Part shown: positions 40,606 to 50,847 of the stretch, piece by piece
Numbering within the stretch: the stretch's first letter is position 1
Layout of the letters: every line of letters starts with the position of its first letter
Origin: Burkholderia sp. SRS-46
GTDB taxonomy: Bacteria > Pseudomonadota > Gammaproteobacteria > Burkholderiales > Burkholderiaceae
Assembly (NCBI RefSeq): GCF_004343775.1
Contig: NZ_PTXL01000001.1
Coordinates: 1,382,305 to 1,446,304 of the forward strand
Direction of reading: 5' to 3'
DNA length: 64,000 nt
The notes under the pieces: generated by a model
What the model was told of the DNA's origin: nothing
Databases searched by the model: none
What the model saw: the letters and a program-made list of their open reading frames with translations, nothing else
Program-made: the position numbers and the translations under genes

Positions 40606-41460
40606 ATGCGACTGATCGACTGGAACATCCAATGGGGTCGGGACGCGGACGGCGTCGTCGATCTCCCTCGCACGATCGCCACCGCGCGCCGGCTCGGCGA
40701 CTTCGACGTGCTGTGCCTGCAGGAAGTCACGCGCGGGTTCGGCGCGCTGCCCGGCCGGCCGGCCCCCGACCAGTTCGCGGAGCTGGCCGCGCTGCTGCCC
40801 GGCTACACCATCGTCGAGGCAATCGGCGCCGACCTGCCGCCCGCCGCGCCCGGCGCGCCGCGCCGCCAGTTCGGCAACGCGATCGCCACCCGCCTGCCGA
40901 TCGGGCGCGTGATGCGCCGGCTGCTGCCATGGCCGGCGGACGACGCCGCGCCGTCGATGCCGCGCGTCGCACTCGAAGTCGAGCTGACGAGCACGTCGGG
41001 GACGCTGCGCGTGACCACCACTCACCTCGAATATTATTCCGCTCGGCAGCGGCGTGCGCAGGTCGATGCGCTGCGCGACCGGCATCGCGAAGCCTGCTCG
41101 CATGCCGAGCGCCCCGCGCGAGCCGAGAATGCGGACGGCCCGTTCAGCGCGACCGCGCAACCGCGCGACGCGATCGTCTGCGGCGACTTCAACAGCCCGT
41201 ACGACAGCGACGCATATCGGCGCTTTCTCGAACCGGTCGACGGCGCGCCGCCGTTCGTCGACGCCTGGGCGGCGCTGCACCCGGGTGTCGCGCCGCCGCC
41301 GACGGCCGGCGTCTACGACACCGTGCAATGGTCGGAGGGGCCGCTCGCGTGCGACTTCGTGTTCGTTACCGACACGCTGCTGCCGCGCGTCAGGCGCTGC
41401 GAGATCGACGGTGAGGTCCGTGCGTCGGATCACCAGCCGATCGTGCTCGAACTGGATTAA
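40606..41460 (+). CDS. Endonuclease/exonuclease/phosphatase family protein
   Basis: The 284-residue product has all the family motifs: MRLIDWNIQWG, CLQEV, TTTHLEYYS, CGDFNSPYD and the final SDHQPIVLEL. Metal-dependent phosphodiester cleavage of nucleic acid or another phosphoester is likely; the substrate is unknown. No signal peptide is seen. Start ATG 40606 has GGAG eight bases upstream, although the frame is open for 1.5 kb before it across antisense rlmD. The stop is six bases from the end of the convergent exonuclease gene. Confidence 0.85.
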   Translation: MRLIDWNIQWGRDADGVVDLPRTIATARRLGDFDVLCLQEVTRGFGALPGRPAPDQFAELAALLPGYTIVEAIGADLPPAAPGAPRRQFGNAIATRLPIGRVMRRLLPWPADDAAPSMPRVALEVELTSTSGTLRVTTTHLEYYSARQRRAQVDALRDRHREACSHAERPARAENADGPFSATAQPRDAIVCGDFNSPYDSDAYRRFLEPVDGAPPFVDAWAALHPGVAPPPTAGVYDTVQWSEGPLACDFVFVTDTLLPRVRRCEIDGEVRASDHQPIVLELD

Positions 41461-41466
41461 GACGCG

Positions 41467-42246
41467 TTACGCGTCGTCGAACGCCGCCAGATACTCAGCC
41501 CAGTGCGGCGCCAGCTCCTGCGCCAGCGCATTCTTGACGATCAGGATCTCGTCCGCGTATTCGCTTTGCGTCAGGCCGCCGCGCATCAGCAGGAACCGGC
41601 AGTAGAGCAGATACGTGTTGACGACGTCGGTTTCGCAGTAGTTGCGGATCTCCTCGATCCGCCCTTCCCGGAATGCGGTCCAGACCTGGCTGCCGTCCAT
41701 CCCGAGCTTGCCGGGAAAGCCGCACAGCTTCGCGAGCGCATCGAGCGGCGCGTTCGCGCGCGCCTGGTACATCGCGAGCACGTCCATCAGGTCGGTATGC
41801 CGCGAGTGGTAGCGCGAGATGTAGTTGTTCCACTTGAAATCGCGGTCGTCCTCGCCGAGATCCCAGTAGCGGGTCGCGGTAATCCCGTGCACGAGCGCGC
41901 GGTAATGGAGCACCGGCAGGTCGAAGCCGCCGCCGTTCCATGACACGAGCTGCGGCGTGTACTTCTCGATCACGCGGTAGAACGACTGGATCAGCGTCGC
42001 TTCGTTGTCCTGCGGCGTGCCGAGCGAGCGCACGCGAAAGCCGGTCTTGTCGCGGAACACGCACGAGATCGCCGCGATGCGCTGCAGGTGGTGCGGCAGG
42101 AAATCGCTGCCGGTCTTCTCGCGGCGCGCGGCGAATGCATGTTCGGCCACCGCGGCATCGTCGAGCGTCGCGGGCAAATCGTCGAGACGGCGAATGCCGT
42201 CGACATCGGGAATCGTCTCGATGTCAAAAACCAGAATCGGAGTCAT
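41467..42246 (-). CDS. 3'-5' exonuclease, PolB-like (DEDD fold)
   Basis: The 259-residue product has the exonuclease motifs FDIETIP (I), SWNGGGFDLPVL (II) and, near residue 220, YCETDVVNTYLLY (III). This is the stand-alone predicted PolB-like exonuclease family (YjeQ-unrelated; formerly DUF2081-like). Repair or trimming of DNA or RNA is likely. It starts at ATG 42246, five bases after the rpoS stop, without a ribosome site of its own, so translation is probably coupled to rpoS. That would link it to stationary phase. Confidence 0.88.
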   Translation of the reverse strand: MTPILVFDIETIPDVDGIRRLDDLPATLDDAAVAEHAFAARREKTGSDFLPHHLQRIAAISCVFRDKTGFRVRSLGTPQDNEATLIQSFYRVIEKYTPQLVSWNGGGFDLPVLHYRALVHGITATRYWDLGEDDRDFKWNNYISRYHSRHTDLMDVLAMYQARANAPLDALAKLCGFPGKLGMDGSQVWTAFREGRIEEIRNYCETDVVNTYLLYCRFLLMRGGLTQSEYADEILIVKNALAQELAPHWAEYLAAFDDA

Positions 42247-42251
42247 CAGTT

Positions 42252-43340
42252 TTACAGGACGGCGTCCTTGCGAACGCCGTTGGAGGCAAAGAACCGCTTG
42301 AGGCGCACCAGCGCTTCCTGCTGGATCTGCCGCACGCGCTCGCGCGTGAGCCCCATTTCGTCGGCGAGCTCCTCGAGCGTCGCCGGTTCGATGTGATTCA
42401 GGCCGAAGCGGCGTTCGATCACGTGCCGGTGCTTGTCGGACAACCGCGACAGCCACGCGCGCGTGAGCGTCTCGAGCTCGCGGTGCTGCACCTCGGCGTC
42501 CGGGGACTGGCTCTGGTCGTCCGGCAACAGGTCGAGCAGGCTGCTCGCCGGATCGAGATCCAGCGGCGCATCGAGCGACGCGGTGTGCTCGTTGAGCGCG
42601 AGGATGTCGGTCACTTCCTCGGCGGTCTTGCCGGTCAGGTAGGCGATGTCGTCGATGCTGGCCTCGCGGCGCTCGGCCGCCTCGCCCGTCGACATCGAGT
42701 TCTTTTCGAGGTGGCGCTTCGCGCGCAGCACCTGGTTGAGTTCGCGGATCACGTGAACCGGCAGGCGCACGGTGCGCGCCTGGTTCATGATTGCCCGCTC
42801 GATGCTCTGCCGGATCCACCACGTCGCATAGGTCGAGAAACGGAAGCCGCGCGTCGGATCGAATTTCTCGATCGCGTGCATCAGGCCGAGGTTGCCTTCC
42901 TCGATCAGGTCGAGCAGCGGCACGCCGCGGTTCAGGTAACCCTTCGCGATGCTGACGACCAGGCGCAGGTTGCGCTCGATCATCACCTGCCGCGCCTCGA
43001 ATTCGCCGGCCTTCGCGAGGCGGGAATAGCGCTGTTCTTCCTCGACGGTCAGCAGCGGCTTGACGCTGATACGGTTCAGGTAGTGCTGGATCGTGTCGGC
43101 GGTCAGTTCCGCCTGCAGCAGCGCGCGGAAATCATCCAGATCGGGCGATGCCTCCGCCCGCCCTTCGCGCTCTTCGTCGCCGCCTTCCGCATCGGCGTCG
43201 CGTGCCTCGAACTCGCGTTCGTTGTCCGAGGCGTCGTCTTCGTCGTCCTTCGAAGCGCCAGTTCGCTCCACCGATGCTTGCGTGGCGCGACTGATCTTTT
43301 CAGACTCGGCTTGCGGCTCGTGGCGCTTCGATTTCGGCAT
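42252..43340 (-). CDS. rpoS: RNA polymerase sigma factor RpoS
   Basis: RpoS directs stationary-phase and stress transcription. The 362-residue product has an acidic N-terminal extension (about 1-70), region 1.2 (DTIQHYLNRISVKPLLT), region 2 (NLRLVVSIAKGYLNRGVPLLDLIEEGNLGLMHAIEKFD, with FSTYATWWIRQSIERAI) and region 4 HTH (LEELADEMGLTRERVRQIQ). The absence of a long region 1.1 distinguishes it from RpoD. It follows nlpD by 11 bases, the classical nlpD-rpoS pair. Confidence 0.96.
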   Translation of the reverse strand: MPKSKRHEPQAESEKISRATQASVERTGASKDDEDDASDNEREFEARDADAEGGDEEREGRAEASPDLDDFRALLQAELTADTIQHYLNRISVKPLLTVEEEQRYSRLAKAGEFEARQVMIERNLRLVVSIAKGYLNRGVPLLDLIEEGNLGLMHAIEKFDPTRGFRFSTYATWWIRQSIERAIMNQARTVRLPVHVIRELNQVLRAKRHLEKNSMSTGEAAERREASIDDIAYLTGKTAEEVTDILALNEHTASLDAPLDLDPASSLLDLLPDDQSQSPDAEVQHRELETLTRAWLSRLSDKHRHVIERRFGLNHIEPATLEELADEMGLTRERVRQIQQEALVRLKRFFASNGVRKDAVL

Positions 43341-43351
43341 GGTCGTCTCGG

Positions 43352-44242
43352 TTATTGAGGCGGCAAATACTTCAGCGGATCGACAGGTTTACCCTGACGG
43401 CGAACCTCGAAATGCAGCATCACGCGGTCGGCATCGCTATTACCCATCTCGGCGATCTTTTGTCCCTTCGTCACCGCGTCCCCCTCTTTTACCATCAAAG
43501 CGCGATTGTGTGCATATGCCGTGAGGTAAGTTGCATCGTGTTTGATGATAATGAGATTGCCGTAGCCGCGCAGGCCGTTACCGGCGTACACGACGCGGCC
43601 GTCCGCCGCTGCTTTCACGGTCTCGCCGGTGGTGCCGCCGATGTTGACGCCCTTGTTCTTCGCGTCGTCGAAATTGTTCAGCACCGGGCCGCGTGCGGGC
43701 CACGAGAACGTCACGGGGCCGCTCGATGCGGCCGGCGTGTCGCTCGACGCTGCCGCGGCGGCAGGCGGTGCGGCGGTCGCCGCCGATGCGCCGCGGGGTG
43801 GCGTGGCCGGGCCGCTGCTCAGCGGCGCGGTCGCGACGGCGCCGCCCGCGATCGGCGCGGCACCCGGCGCAACGCCGGCAGCCGTTGCGCCAGCCTGCGG
43901 CGAGACGCGCAGCAACTGCTCGACCTCGATCTGGTTCGGGTTTGCGAGGTTGTTCCACGCGGCGATGTCGCGGTAGTTCTGCCCGTTCTCCAGCGCGATC
44001 CGGTACAGCGTGTCGCCCGGCTTCACCCGGTAGTAACCCGGAGGCGCCGGGGGGAGCGGCACCGCGGGCTGTGCGGCCGGCGTCGTGCCGAGCGAACCGG
44101 AGCGGTCGACGACAGGCGCGTTGTCGAGCCGCGTCGCACAGGCGGCCAGCAGCGTAGTGAACGCAGCCACGCAGATCGCGCGCTGGGCGAGCGTAAGTGG
44201 TTCGTTCGAACGGTTGTTTTGCATCGCGCGCAACATACTCAT
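43352..44242 (-). CDS. nlpD: NlpD-like lipoprotein (LysM and degenerate M23 domains)
   Basis: NlpD activates cell-separation amidases. The product (296 residues from ATG 44242) has a lipoprotein signal (AFTTLLAACATR), a LysM domain (GYYRVKPGDTLYRIALENG), an Ala/Pro/Thr-rich linker and a C-terminal LytM domain. Where active enzymes have GxHxGxD this protein has NKGVNIGG, and only one His remains in VMLHFEVRR, so it is probably an activator without hydrolase activity. The start is uncertain: TTG 44251, ATG 44242, 44236 and 44224 are all in frame. It begins a few bases after pcm and runs into rpoS. Confidence 0.9.
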   Translation of the reverse strand: MSMLRAMQNNRSNEPLTLAQRAICVAAFTTLLAACATRLDNAPVVDRSGSLGTTPAAQPAVPLPPAPPGYYRVKPGDTLYRIALENGQNYRDIAAWNNLANPNQIEVEQLLRVSPQAGATAAGVAPGAAPIAGGAVATAPLSSGPATPPRGASAATAAPPAAAAASSDTPAASSGPVTFSWPARGPVLNNFDDAKNKGVNIGGTTGETVKAAADGRVVYAGNGLRGYGNLIIIKHDATYLTAYAHNRALMVKEGDAVTKGQKIAEMGNSDADRVMLHFEVRRQGKPVDPLKYLPPQ

Positions 44243-44247
44243 CGGTT

Positions 44248-45186
44248 TCAAATTACTCCGGATTTTAAAGGGACAAAGAAAACGCGATCAAGCCGCGACT
44301 CCCGCCACTGCGCGTGCGCGACGCGCTCGACGAGCGTGAGCACCTGCGGCTGCCCGCTCTGCGCGCCGACCGGCGCGACGAGCCGTCCGCCGATCGCGAG
44401 CTGCTCGAGCAGCGCCTGCGGCACGTCGAGCCCGGCCGCAGCGATCACGATCGCGTCGAACGGCGCCGCGGACGGCAGGCCTACCCGCCCGTCGCCGTAA
44501 TGGAGACGGATGTTCGGCACACGCAGCGGCCTCAGATTCAGCTTCGCGCGCTCATAGAGCGGCTTGATGCGTTCAATCGAATACACGTCGCGCGCCACAT
44601 GGCTCAGCACCGCGGCCTGGTAGCCGCAGCCGGTGCCGATTTCCAGCACGCGCTCAAGGGTTCGGCCGGCCATCGCGAGTTCGATCATTCGCGCGACGAC
44701 CGACGGCTTCGAAATCGTCTGCTGGTGGCCGATCGGCAGCGCGGAATCCTCGTAGGCCTGTGTCGCGAGCCCGGGATCCACGAACATGTGGCGTGGCACC
44801 GCGGCCATCGCCTCCAGCACACGCGCGTCGGTCACGCCGTTCGCGCGCAACCGTTCGACCATCCGTTCACGCACGCGTTCCGAGGTCAGCGCGAACGTTC
44901 CCGCAAGCGCAAGGTTCGGTGCGGCCGGCTTGGGCGGCGCGAGATTGAGCGCCGTCGGCTTCGGCGCGACGGGTTTGCCGGATACGCGCGGTTTCGGCGC
45001 GACAGGCGTCGACGCTGCCGGCCTGGGCGAGCCCGACTTGTCCGGCGTCTTCGCCAGCGCGTTCGCGCCGCCGCGCGACGGACGGCCGTCCTGCGCGCGC
45101 TCGCCCGCCCGGCCTTCGGCCTTGCGCGGCGCTCGCTTGAGATCCTCGAGCGCGAGCGGGAACCGCTTCGCGCGCTCGCCGCTCAT
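44248..45186 (-). CDS. pcm: Protein-L-isoaspartate O-methyltransferase Pcm, with N-terminal extension
   Basis: Pcm repairs isoaspartyl residues in ageing proteins using SAM. The 312-residue product has the catalytic domain from about residue 100: [23 protein letters not shown], the SAM motif [15 protein letters not shown] and GDGRVGLP. E. coli Pcm is about 208 residues. The extra N-terminal 100 residues are Ala/Lys/Pro/Arg-rich with repeated PKP and AP units, a feature of Burkholderia homologues. The start ATG overlaps the surE stop as ATGA. Pcm, surE, nlpD and rpoS form the stationary-phase block. Confidence 0.94.
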   Translation of the reverse strand: MSGERAKRFPLALEDLKRAPRKAEGRAGERAQDGRPSRGGANALAKTPDKSGSPRPAASTPVAPKPRVSGKPVAPKPTALNLAPPKPAAPNLALAGTFALTSERVRERMVERLRANGVTDARVLEAMAAVPRHMFVDPGLATQAYEDSALPIGHQQTISKPSVVARMIELAMAGRTLERVLEIGTGCGYQAAVLSHVARDVYSIERIKPLYERAKLNLRPLRVPNIRLHYGDGRVGLPSAAPFDAIVIAAAGLDVPQALLEQLAIGGRLVAPVGAQSGQPQVLTLVERVAHAQWRESRLDRVFFVPLKSGVI

Positions 45187-45944
45187 GAAGCGCGCCCCCC
45201 GGCGCGCACCCAGTCGTGCGTCGCGGGCAGCATTTGCGTATGCGTGAGATCGAGCTGCAACGGCGTGATCGACACGAAACCGTTTGCGACCGCGTGGAAA
45301 TCGGTGCCTTCGCTCGCATCGAGCGCCGCGCCCGCCGCCCCGATCCAGTAGATCGGCTCGCCGCGCGGGTTGGCCTGGCGGATCACCGGCTGCGACGGAT
45401 GACGCTTGCCGAGGCGGGTGACCTTCCAGCCCTTCAGCTCGGCGTACGGCAGGTTCGGGATGTTGACGTTCAGCAACGGCTGGCCCGGCAGGGGATGCGC
45501 GAGATAGTGCTGCACGATCTCGGCGGCGACGCGCGCGGCGTCGGCGAGATGCGCCCAGTCCTTGTCGACCAGCGAGAACGCGATCGCGGGCACGCCGAAC
45601 ATGATGCCTTCGGTCGCTGCGGCAACTGTCCCCGAATAGAGCGTGTCTTCGCCCATGTTCTGGCCGTTGTTGATACCCGAGACGACGAGATCCGGCTTCG
45701 CGTCGAGCATGCCGGTCAGCGCGATGTGCACCGAGTCGGTCGGCGTGCCGTTCACGTAGAAGAAACCCGTACTCGCGGAGCACTGGATCGACAGCGGCCG
45801 CGACAGCGTCAGGGAATTCGATGCGCCGCTGCAGTTCTGCTCGGGCGCCGCCACCGTGAGGTCGGCCAACGGCCGCAGCGCGTCGTGAAGCGCCGCGAGA
45901 CCGGGGGCGAGATAGCCGTCGTCGTTGCTGAGTAGGATTCGCAT
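45183..45944 (-). CDS. surE: 5'/3'-nucleotidase SurE
   Basis: SurE dephosphorylates nucleoside monophosphates and is linked to stationary-phase survival. The 253-residue product opens [15 protein letters not shown] with the metal-binding Asp pair, then has [21 protein letters not shown] and HPSQPVI. Start ATG 45944 is the family start; the frame continuing to 46028 is not coding. Its stop overlaps the pcm start. Confidence 0.96.
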   Translation of the reverse strand: MRILLSNDDGYLAPGLAALHDALRPLADLTVAAPEQNCSGASNSLTLSRPLSIQCSASTGFFYVNGTPTDSVHIALTGMLDAKPDLVVSGINNGQNMGEDTLYSGTVAAATEGIMFGVPAIAFSLVDKDWAHLADAARVAAEIVQHYLAHPLPGQPLLNVNIPNLPYAELKGWKVTRLGKRHPSQPVIRQANPRGEPIYWIGAAGAALDASEGTDFHAVANGFVSITPLQLDLTHTQMLPATHDWVRAGGRAS

Positions 45945-46061
45945 GCGGCGATTGTAACCGAGGAAAGATGGCGCGAGAGCGACAGTCGGGCCGCCGCAAA
46001 CGCTTGCTCGCGCGCGGTGCGCCGCCACATGCCGGCGCGCGTTTTCAGCGGCCTTCCCCGC

Positions 46062-47267
46062 TCAGATCGCCCCGGCTTCGCGCAGCGCGGCGATCGCCTG
46101 CGCGTCATAGCCGAGGCCGCGCAGCACCTCGTCGGTGTGCTCGCCGAGCGCCGGCCCGAGCCAGCGCGTCTCGCCCGGCGTGCCGGATAGTTTCGGCGTG
46201 ATGTTCGGCAGCGGAATGTCGGTGCCGTCGGCGAGCTTGAAGCGCTGGATCATCTGCCGCGCGACGAATTGCGGATCGGTGAACATGTCCGCGACGCAGT
46301 AGATGCGCCCGGCCGGCACGTCCGCCGCGTTGAGCACCTCGAGCGCGGCATCGATCGTGCGCGGCGCGAGCCATGCGGCGATCGCGTCGTCGATTTCCTG
46401 GGTGCGCGGCACGCGCCCGTCGTTATGCGCGAGCGCCGGATCGTCGGCGAGGTCGTCGCGTTCGATCGCCTTCATCAACCGCTTGAAGATCGGGTCGCTG
46501 TTGCCGCCGATCACGATGCTGCCGTCGCGACACGCATAGGTGTTCGACGGCACGATACCCGGCAGCGACGCGCCGGTGCGCTCGCGCACCATCCCGTATA
46601 CGCCGTACTCCGGCACGACGCTTTCCATCATGTTGAACACGGCTTCGTACAGCGCGACGTCGACCACCTGCCCCGCGCCGCCGTTCACGTTACGGTGATG
46701 CAGCGCCATCATTGCGCCGATCACGCCGTGCAGCGCGGCGATCGAATCACCGATCGAAATGCCGATGCGCGGCGGCGGCAATTCCGGATAACCGGTGATG
46801 TGGCGCAGCCCGCCCATCGATTCGGCGATCGCGCCGAAGCCGGGCCGGTCGCGATACGGGCCGGTCTGCCCGTAGCCGGACAGGCGCACCATCACGAGGC
46901 CCGGATTGCCGGCCGACAGCACGTCGTAGCCGAGCCCGAGCTTCTCGAGCAGGCCCGGGCGGAAGTTCTCGATCACGATGTCCGCCTCGCGCGCGAGCTG
47001 GCACGCGATCGCCTTGCCGGCGTCCGACTTCAGATTGAGCGTGACCGATTTCTTGTTGCGCGCCTGGACCGACCACCACAGCGACGTGCCGCCGGCTTCC
47101 GGATGGAGCTTGCGCCACTTGCGCAGCGGGTCGCCGCCTTGCGGATCCTCGATCTTGATGACTTCCGCACCGAATTCGGCGAACAGCCGCGACGCGAAGG
47201 GCCCCGCGATCAGCGTCCCGAATTCGAGCACTTTGACGCCCGCGAGCGGGCCCTGGCTGGTGCTCAT
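46062..47267 (-). CDS. CaiB/BaiF family CoA-transferase
   Basis: The 401-residue product is a family III CoA-transferase: GVKVLEFGTLIAGPFASRLFAEFGAEVIKIE near the start, then NKKSVTLNLKS and GYGQTGPYRDRPGFG. Such enzymes move CoA between carboxylates (carnitine, oxalate, mesaconate and others); the substrate here cannot be told. Start ATG 47267 has GGGAG upstream. No acyl-CoA dehydrogenase or hydratase gene flanks it, so it is an orphan between surE and recR. Confidence 0.9.
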   Translation of the reverse strand: MSTSQGPLAGVKVLEFGTLIAGPFASRLFAEFGAEVIKIEDPQGGDPLRKWRKLHPEAGGTSLWWSVQARNKKSVTLNLKSDAGKAIACQLAREADIVIENFRPGLLEKLGLGYDVLSAGNPGLVMVRLSGYGQTGPYRDRPGFGAIAESMGGLRHITGYPELPPPRIGISIGDSIAALHGVIGAMMALHHRNVNGGAGQVVDVALYEAVFNMMESVVPEYGVYGMVRERTGASLPGIVPSNTYACRDGSIVIGGNSDPIFKRLMKAIERDDLADDPALAHNDGRVPRTQEIDDAIAAWLAPRTIDAALEVLNAADVPAGRIYCVADMFTDPQFVARQMIQRFKLADGTDIPLPNITPKLSGTPGETRWLGPALGEHTDEVLRGLGYDAQAIAALREAGAI

Positions 47268-47319
47268 GTGTCTCCCTGGCATGAGGAACGGCGCCGCCAG
47301 AACGGCGGCGGCCGAAGCG

Positions 47320-47916
47320 TTACATCGTGCGGCGGTCGAGCATCGCGCGCGCGATCGTGCCCGCGTCGACGTATTCCAGCTCCCCGCCGACCGGCACGCC
47401 ACGCGCGAGACGCGTCACCGCGAGCCCGCGCGCCTTCAGCGTCTGGCCGAGATAGTGCGCGGTGGCCTCGCCTTCATTGGTGAAGTTAGTCGCGAGCACG
47501 ACTTCCTTGACGATGCCGTCGGACGCGCGCCGCACCAGCCGGTCGAAGTGGATTTCCTTCGGGCCGATGCCGTCGAGCGGGCTCAGCCGCCCCATCAGCA
47601 CGAAGTACAGCCCGCGATAGGTCATCGTCTGCTCGAGCATGATCTGGTCGGCCGGCGTCTCGACGACGCACAGGAGCGTCGGGTCGCGCTCCGTGTCGCT
47701 GCAGACCTCGCAGATCTGCGCTTCCGTGAACGTGTTGCACTTCTCGCAGTGCTGCAGATGCTCGGTCGCAAACAGCAGCGAGCGGCCGAGCCGCTCCGCC
47801 CCCTCCCGATCGTGCTGCATCAGGTGGTACGCCATGCGCTGCGCGGATTTCGGCCCGACCCCGGGCAGCACGCGCAGCGCTTCGACGAGCGCGGACAAGG
47901 CAGACGGCTGTTTCAT
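47320..47916 (-). CDS. recR: Recombination protein RecR
   Basis: RecR helps RecF/RecO load RecA on gapped DNA. The 198-residue product has the HhH region ([19 protein letters not shown]), the zinc finger [16 protein letters not shown] and a TOPRIM domain ([16 protein letters not shown]). It follows ybaB and dnaX in the order dnaX-ybaB-recR, as in most bacteria. Confidence 0.97.
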   Translation of the reverse strand: MKQPSALSALVEALRVLPGVGPKSAQRMAYHLMQHDREGAERLGRSLLFATEHLQHCEKCNTFTEAQICEVCSDTERDPTLLCVVETPADQIMLEQTMTYRGLYFVLMGRLSPLDGIGPKEIHFDRLVRRASDGIVKEVVLATNFTNEGEATAHYLGQTLKARGLAVTRLARGVPVGGELEYVDAGTIARAMLDRRTM

Positions 47917-47947
47917 ACGTCGACAGGCAAGAGAACGGACGCGCCGC

Positions 47948-48274
47948 TCAGAACGGCAGCTTGAAGCCCGGCGGCAGCGGCAGGCCTGCCGTCATGCCGC
48001 TCATCTTTTCCTGCGACGTCGCTTCGGCCTTGCGCACGGCGTCGTTCACCGCAGCCGCGACGAGATCCTCGAGCATGTCCTTGTCGTCCGCGAGCAGGCT
48101 CGGGTCGATCGACACGCGGCGCACCTCGTTGCGGCAGGTCATCGTCACCTTGACGAGGCCCGCGCCCGACTGGCCCTCGACCTCGATCAGCGCAAGCTGC
48201 TCCTGCATCTTCTTCATGTTTTCCTGCATTTGCTGCGCTTGCTTCATCAGTCCGGCGATGTTGCCTTTCAACAT
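47948..48274 (-). CDS. ybaB: YbaB/EbfC-family nucleoid-associated protein
   Basis: This is a small dimeric DNA-binding protein. The 108-residue product opens [24 protein letters not shown], with Met-rich helix then a beta core ([21 protein letters not shown]) and ends LPPGFKLPF. Start ATG 48274 gives the family N-terminus. It lies 94 bases downstream of dnaX and 31 upstream of recR. Confidence 0.96.
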   Translation of the reverse strand: MLKGNIAGLMKQAQQMQENMKKMQEQLALIEVEGQSGAGLVKVTMTCRNEVRRVSIDPSLLADDKDMLEDLVAAAVNDAVRKAEATSQEKMSGMTAGLPLPPGFKLPF

Positions 48275-48368
48275 GGGAATACTCCTTCTTGATCGTGTGA
48301 AAACCGGCACGCGGCGCGTGCCGGCCAATGTGTACGGGCGTGATTGTGCCTGTCGCTGCGCGGTTCGT

Positions 48369-50717
48369 TCAATGCAGCGTCGGCGGCACGCCGCTCGCCG
48401 GCGCGGCGGCATCGGCGAGCGGCCGCACCGAGCCGTCGACGATGCGCGCGCCGAATTCGCGCACGAGCTGCTGGACGAACGGATCCGTGTGAATCTCCTG
48501 CTCCGCCTCGCGCTGGCGCGCCGCACGCGCAGCCGCATCGAGCGCCGCCGCGGTGCGCCGCGCAGGCCCGACCTCGACGGCGACGTCGACCGGCTTGCCG
48601 AGCGCATCCGCGAGCGCGGCCTTCAGTTTCGCGACCTGTGCCGCGTCCGCGTACTGCGGCACGGGCACGGACAACTTGAGCGTCGTCGCGTCGACGGCCG
48701 TCAGCTCGCTGTTGAAGGCGAGCTGGTACGCGACGCCCTTCAACGGCAGCCGCGCGGCCAACGCGGGCCACTCGCCGTCAAAGCCGATCGGGTCGAGCGC
48801 AATGGCGGGCGGCAGCGGACGCGCGTCGAGCGGCGCGGACGGCCTGGCCTCCGCCGGCTTCGGCGCGACACGCACGTCGTCGGGCCCGCTGTCGAAGACC
48901 GGCGCGAAGCCGTCATCGGGTGGCCCGCCGAACATCTCGTCCGCGCTGAGCGGCACGTACTCGTCCGGCGGAATGTCTTCCCACGGCGGCGGCGCCTGAC
49001 GCGTGTCGGGCTGCGGCGCGCGGGCGGCGGCACGTGGCGTCGGCACCGGCACCGCGGGACGCGGCGCGGCCGGTTTCGCCGCGGCCGGCGCGGCAGCCAG
49101 CTGCCCGGCCGCGGCCGGGCGCGAGCGATCGGTCGACACGCGCATGCCGGCATTGCGCAGCACGTCGAGCGCCGCGGCTGCGCCGCCGGCGCGTGACGCC
49201 GAACGCGCGGCGGGTTCCGCCGGCGCGACGCGTGGCGCGGATTCGGCCGGTGCGGCGATTGCCGTATCGGCGCGGGATTCGGATTCGGCCGGCGATGCGG
49301 GCGGGTCGTTCTTCGCGACGGCGGCGCTGGACGCTGCCACGGGTGCGTCGACCGCCGCGGACGGCCGGGCCGGCGCAGTTGCCGCGGAAGCGGGAACGGC
49401 CGTCACCGAGGAAGCGGCAGGCGACTCGCCGGCGGCGCGGTCGTCAGGTTGCGCAGGCGCGTCGGCAGCCGGTCGTGCGACCGGCGCAGCAGGCACCGCG
49501 GCAGCAGCCGGTTGGCGCATGACGTCGGCGGGCGCTGCCGCCGGCTTCGCGGCAGCCGCCGACACGGCCGCGCGCGGTCCCGGCACGGCGCGCGGCGCGG
49601 ACGGCTGGCCGACCGGCGCGCTGCCGGTGCTCGCGGCGGGCTCGAACGCGAGCATCCGCAGCAGCGTCATCGTGAATCCGGCGTACTCATCGGGCGCGAG
49701 GCCCAGTTCGGCGCGTCCGACCGTCGCGATCTGATAGAACAGTTGCACCTGCTCCGGGCTCAGCGTGTCCGCGAAGCGTCGCAGGTCGGCCGCCTCCGGC
49801 CATTCGTCGAGCACCGAGCCCGGCGCGAACTGCGCCCATGCGATCCGGTGCAGCAGGCTCGCGAGATCCTGCAGCGCGGTTGAAAACGACAGGCTGCGCA
49901 GCGACATCTCGTCGGCGATCGCCAGGATGTCCGGGCCGCCGCCGGCCGCGAGCGCGTCGAGCAGACGCACCATGTAGGTTTGGTCGAGCGCGCCGAGCAT
50001 GCCCGACACGGCCGACTCCGTCACTTCGTTCGCCGAATAGGCGATCGCCTGGTCGGTCAGCGACAGCGCATCGCGCATGCTGCCCTGCGCCGCGCGCGCG
50101 AGCAGGCGCAGCGCCTGCGGCTCGAACACGATCTGCTCTTCGCCGAGAATGCGCTCGAGGTGCGACACGATGTGCCCGGCAGGCATCTGCTTCAGGTTGA
50201 ACTGCAGGCAGCGCGACAGCACCGTGACCGGGATCTTCTGCGGGTCGGTCGTCGCGAGGATGAACTTGACGTGCGGCGGCGGCTCCTCGAGCGTCTTCAG
50301 CATCGCGTTGAACGCGTGGTTCGTCAGCATGTGCACTTCGTCGATCATGTAGACCTTGAAGCGCGCATCGACGGGCGCGTACACCGCGCGCTCGAGCAGC
50401 GCGGCCATTTCGTCGACGCCGCGGTTGCTCGCGGCATCCATCTCGACGTAATCGACGAAGCGGCCTTCGTCGATCTCGCGGCACGCGCGGCATACACCGC
50501 ACGGCTGCGACGTCACGCCGGTTTCACAGTTGAGCGCCTTCGCGAAGATTCGCGACAGCGTCGTCTTGCCGACGCCGCGGGTGCCGGTAAACAGATAGGC
50601 GTGATGCAAACGCCCGCCGTCGAGCGCGTGCGTGAGCGCCCTGACGACGTGCTCCTGGCCGACGAGCGAAGCGAAATCCTTCGGACGCCACTTGCGTGCG
50701 AGAACTTGATAGGTCAT
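48369..50717 (-). CDS. dnaX: DNA polymerase III subunits gamma/tau DnaX
   Basis: DnaX is the clamp-loader ATPase. The 782-residue product has Walker [10 protein letters not shown] (about 45-53), the zinc site [23 protein letters not shown], the sensor TTDPQKIP, and a C-terminal tau region. Residues about 375-600 are a very Ala/Pro-rich linker, longer than in E. coli. I saw no A-AAA-AAG slippery heptamer, so production of the short gamma form by frameshifting is not evident. The SRP RNA gene lies upstream; ybaB and recR follow. Confidence 0.96.
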   Translation of the reverse strand: MTYQVLARKWRPKDFASLVGQEHVVRALTHALDGGRLHHAYLFTGTRGVGKTTLSRIFAKALNCETGVTSQPCGVCRACREIDEGRFVDYVEMDAASNRGVDEMAALLERAVYAPVDARFKVYMIDEVHMLTNHAFNAMLKTLEEPPPHVKFILATTDPQKIPVTVLSRCLQFNLKQMPAGHIVSHLERILGEEQIVFEPQALRLLARAAQGSMRDALSLTDQAIAYSANEVTESAVSGMLGALDQTYMVRLLDALAAGGGPDILAIADEMSLRSLSFSTALQDLASLLHRIAWAQFAPGSVLDEWPEAADLRRFADTLSPEQVQLFYQIATVGRAELGLAPDEYAGFTMTLLRMLAFEPAASTGSAPVGQPSAPRAVPGPRAAVSAAAAKPAAAPADVMRQPAAAAVPAAPVARPAADAPAQPDDRAAGESPAASSVTAVPASAATAPARPSAAVDAPVAASSAAVAKNDPPASPAESESRADTAIAAPAESAPRVAPAEPAARSASRAGGAAAALDVLRNAGMRVSTDRSRPAAAGQLAAAPAAAKPAAPRPAVPVPTPRAAARAPQPDTRQAPPPWEDIPPDEYVPLSADEMFGGPPDDGFAPVFDSGPDDVRVAPKPAEARPSAPLDARPLPPAIALDPIGFDGEWPALAARLPLKGVAYQLAFNSELTAVDATTLKLSVPVPQYADAAQVAKLKAALADALGKPVDVAVEVGPARRTAAALDAAARAARQREAEQEIHTDPFVQQLVREFGARIVDGSVRPLADAAAPASGVPPTLH

Positions 50718-50811
50718 CGGGAAATTGTATCAGTAACGCTGCGTCGCGCCGACACGCGAAACGGTACGGAAGACGGGCACAGTGCAGGTCGAACGGAGTG
50801 TGATGCAGAAA

Positions 50812-50836
50812 TAAAAAACGCCCGGCGAACGGGGCG
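50812..50836 (-). terminator. Intrinsic terminator of the SRP RNA gene
   Basis: On the minus strand CGCCC...GGGCG is followed by TTTTTTA, twelve bases beyond the SRP RNA 3' end. Confidence 0.75.
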
Positions 50837-50847
50837 AGAAGGAAGGT

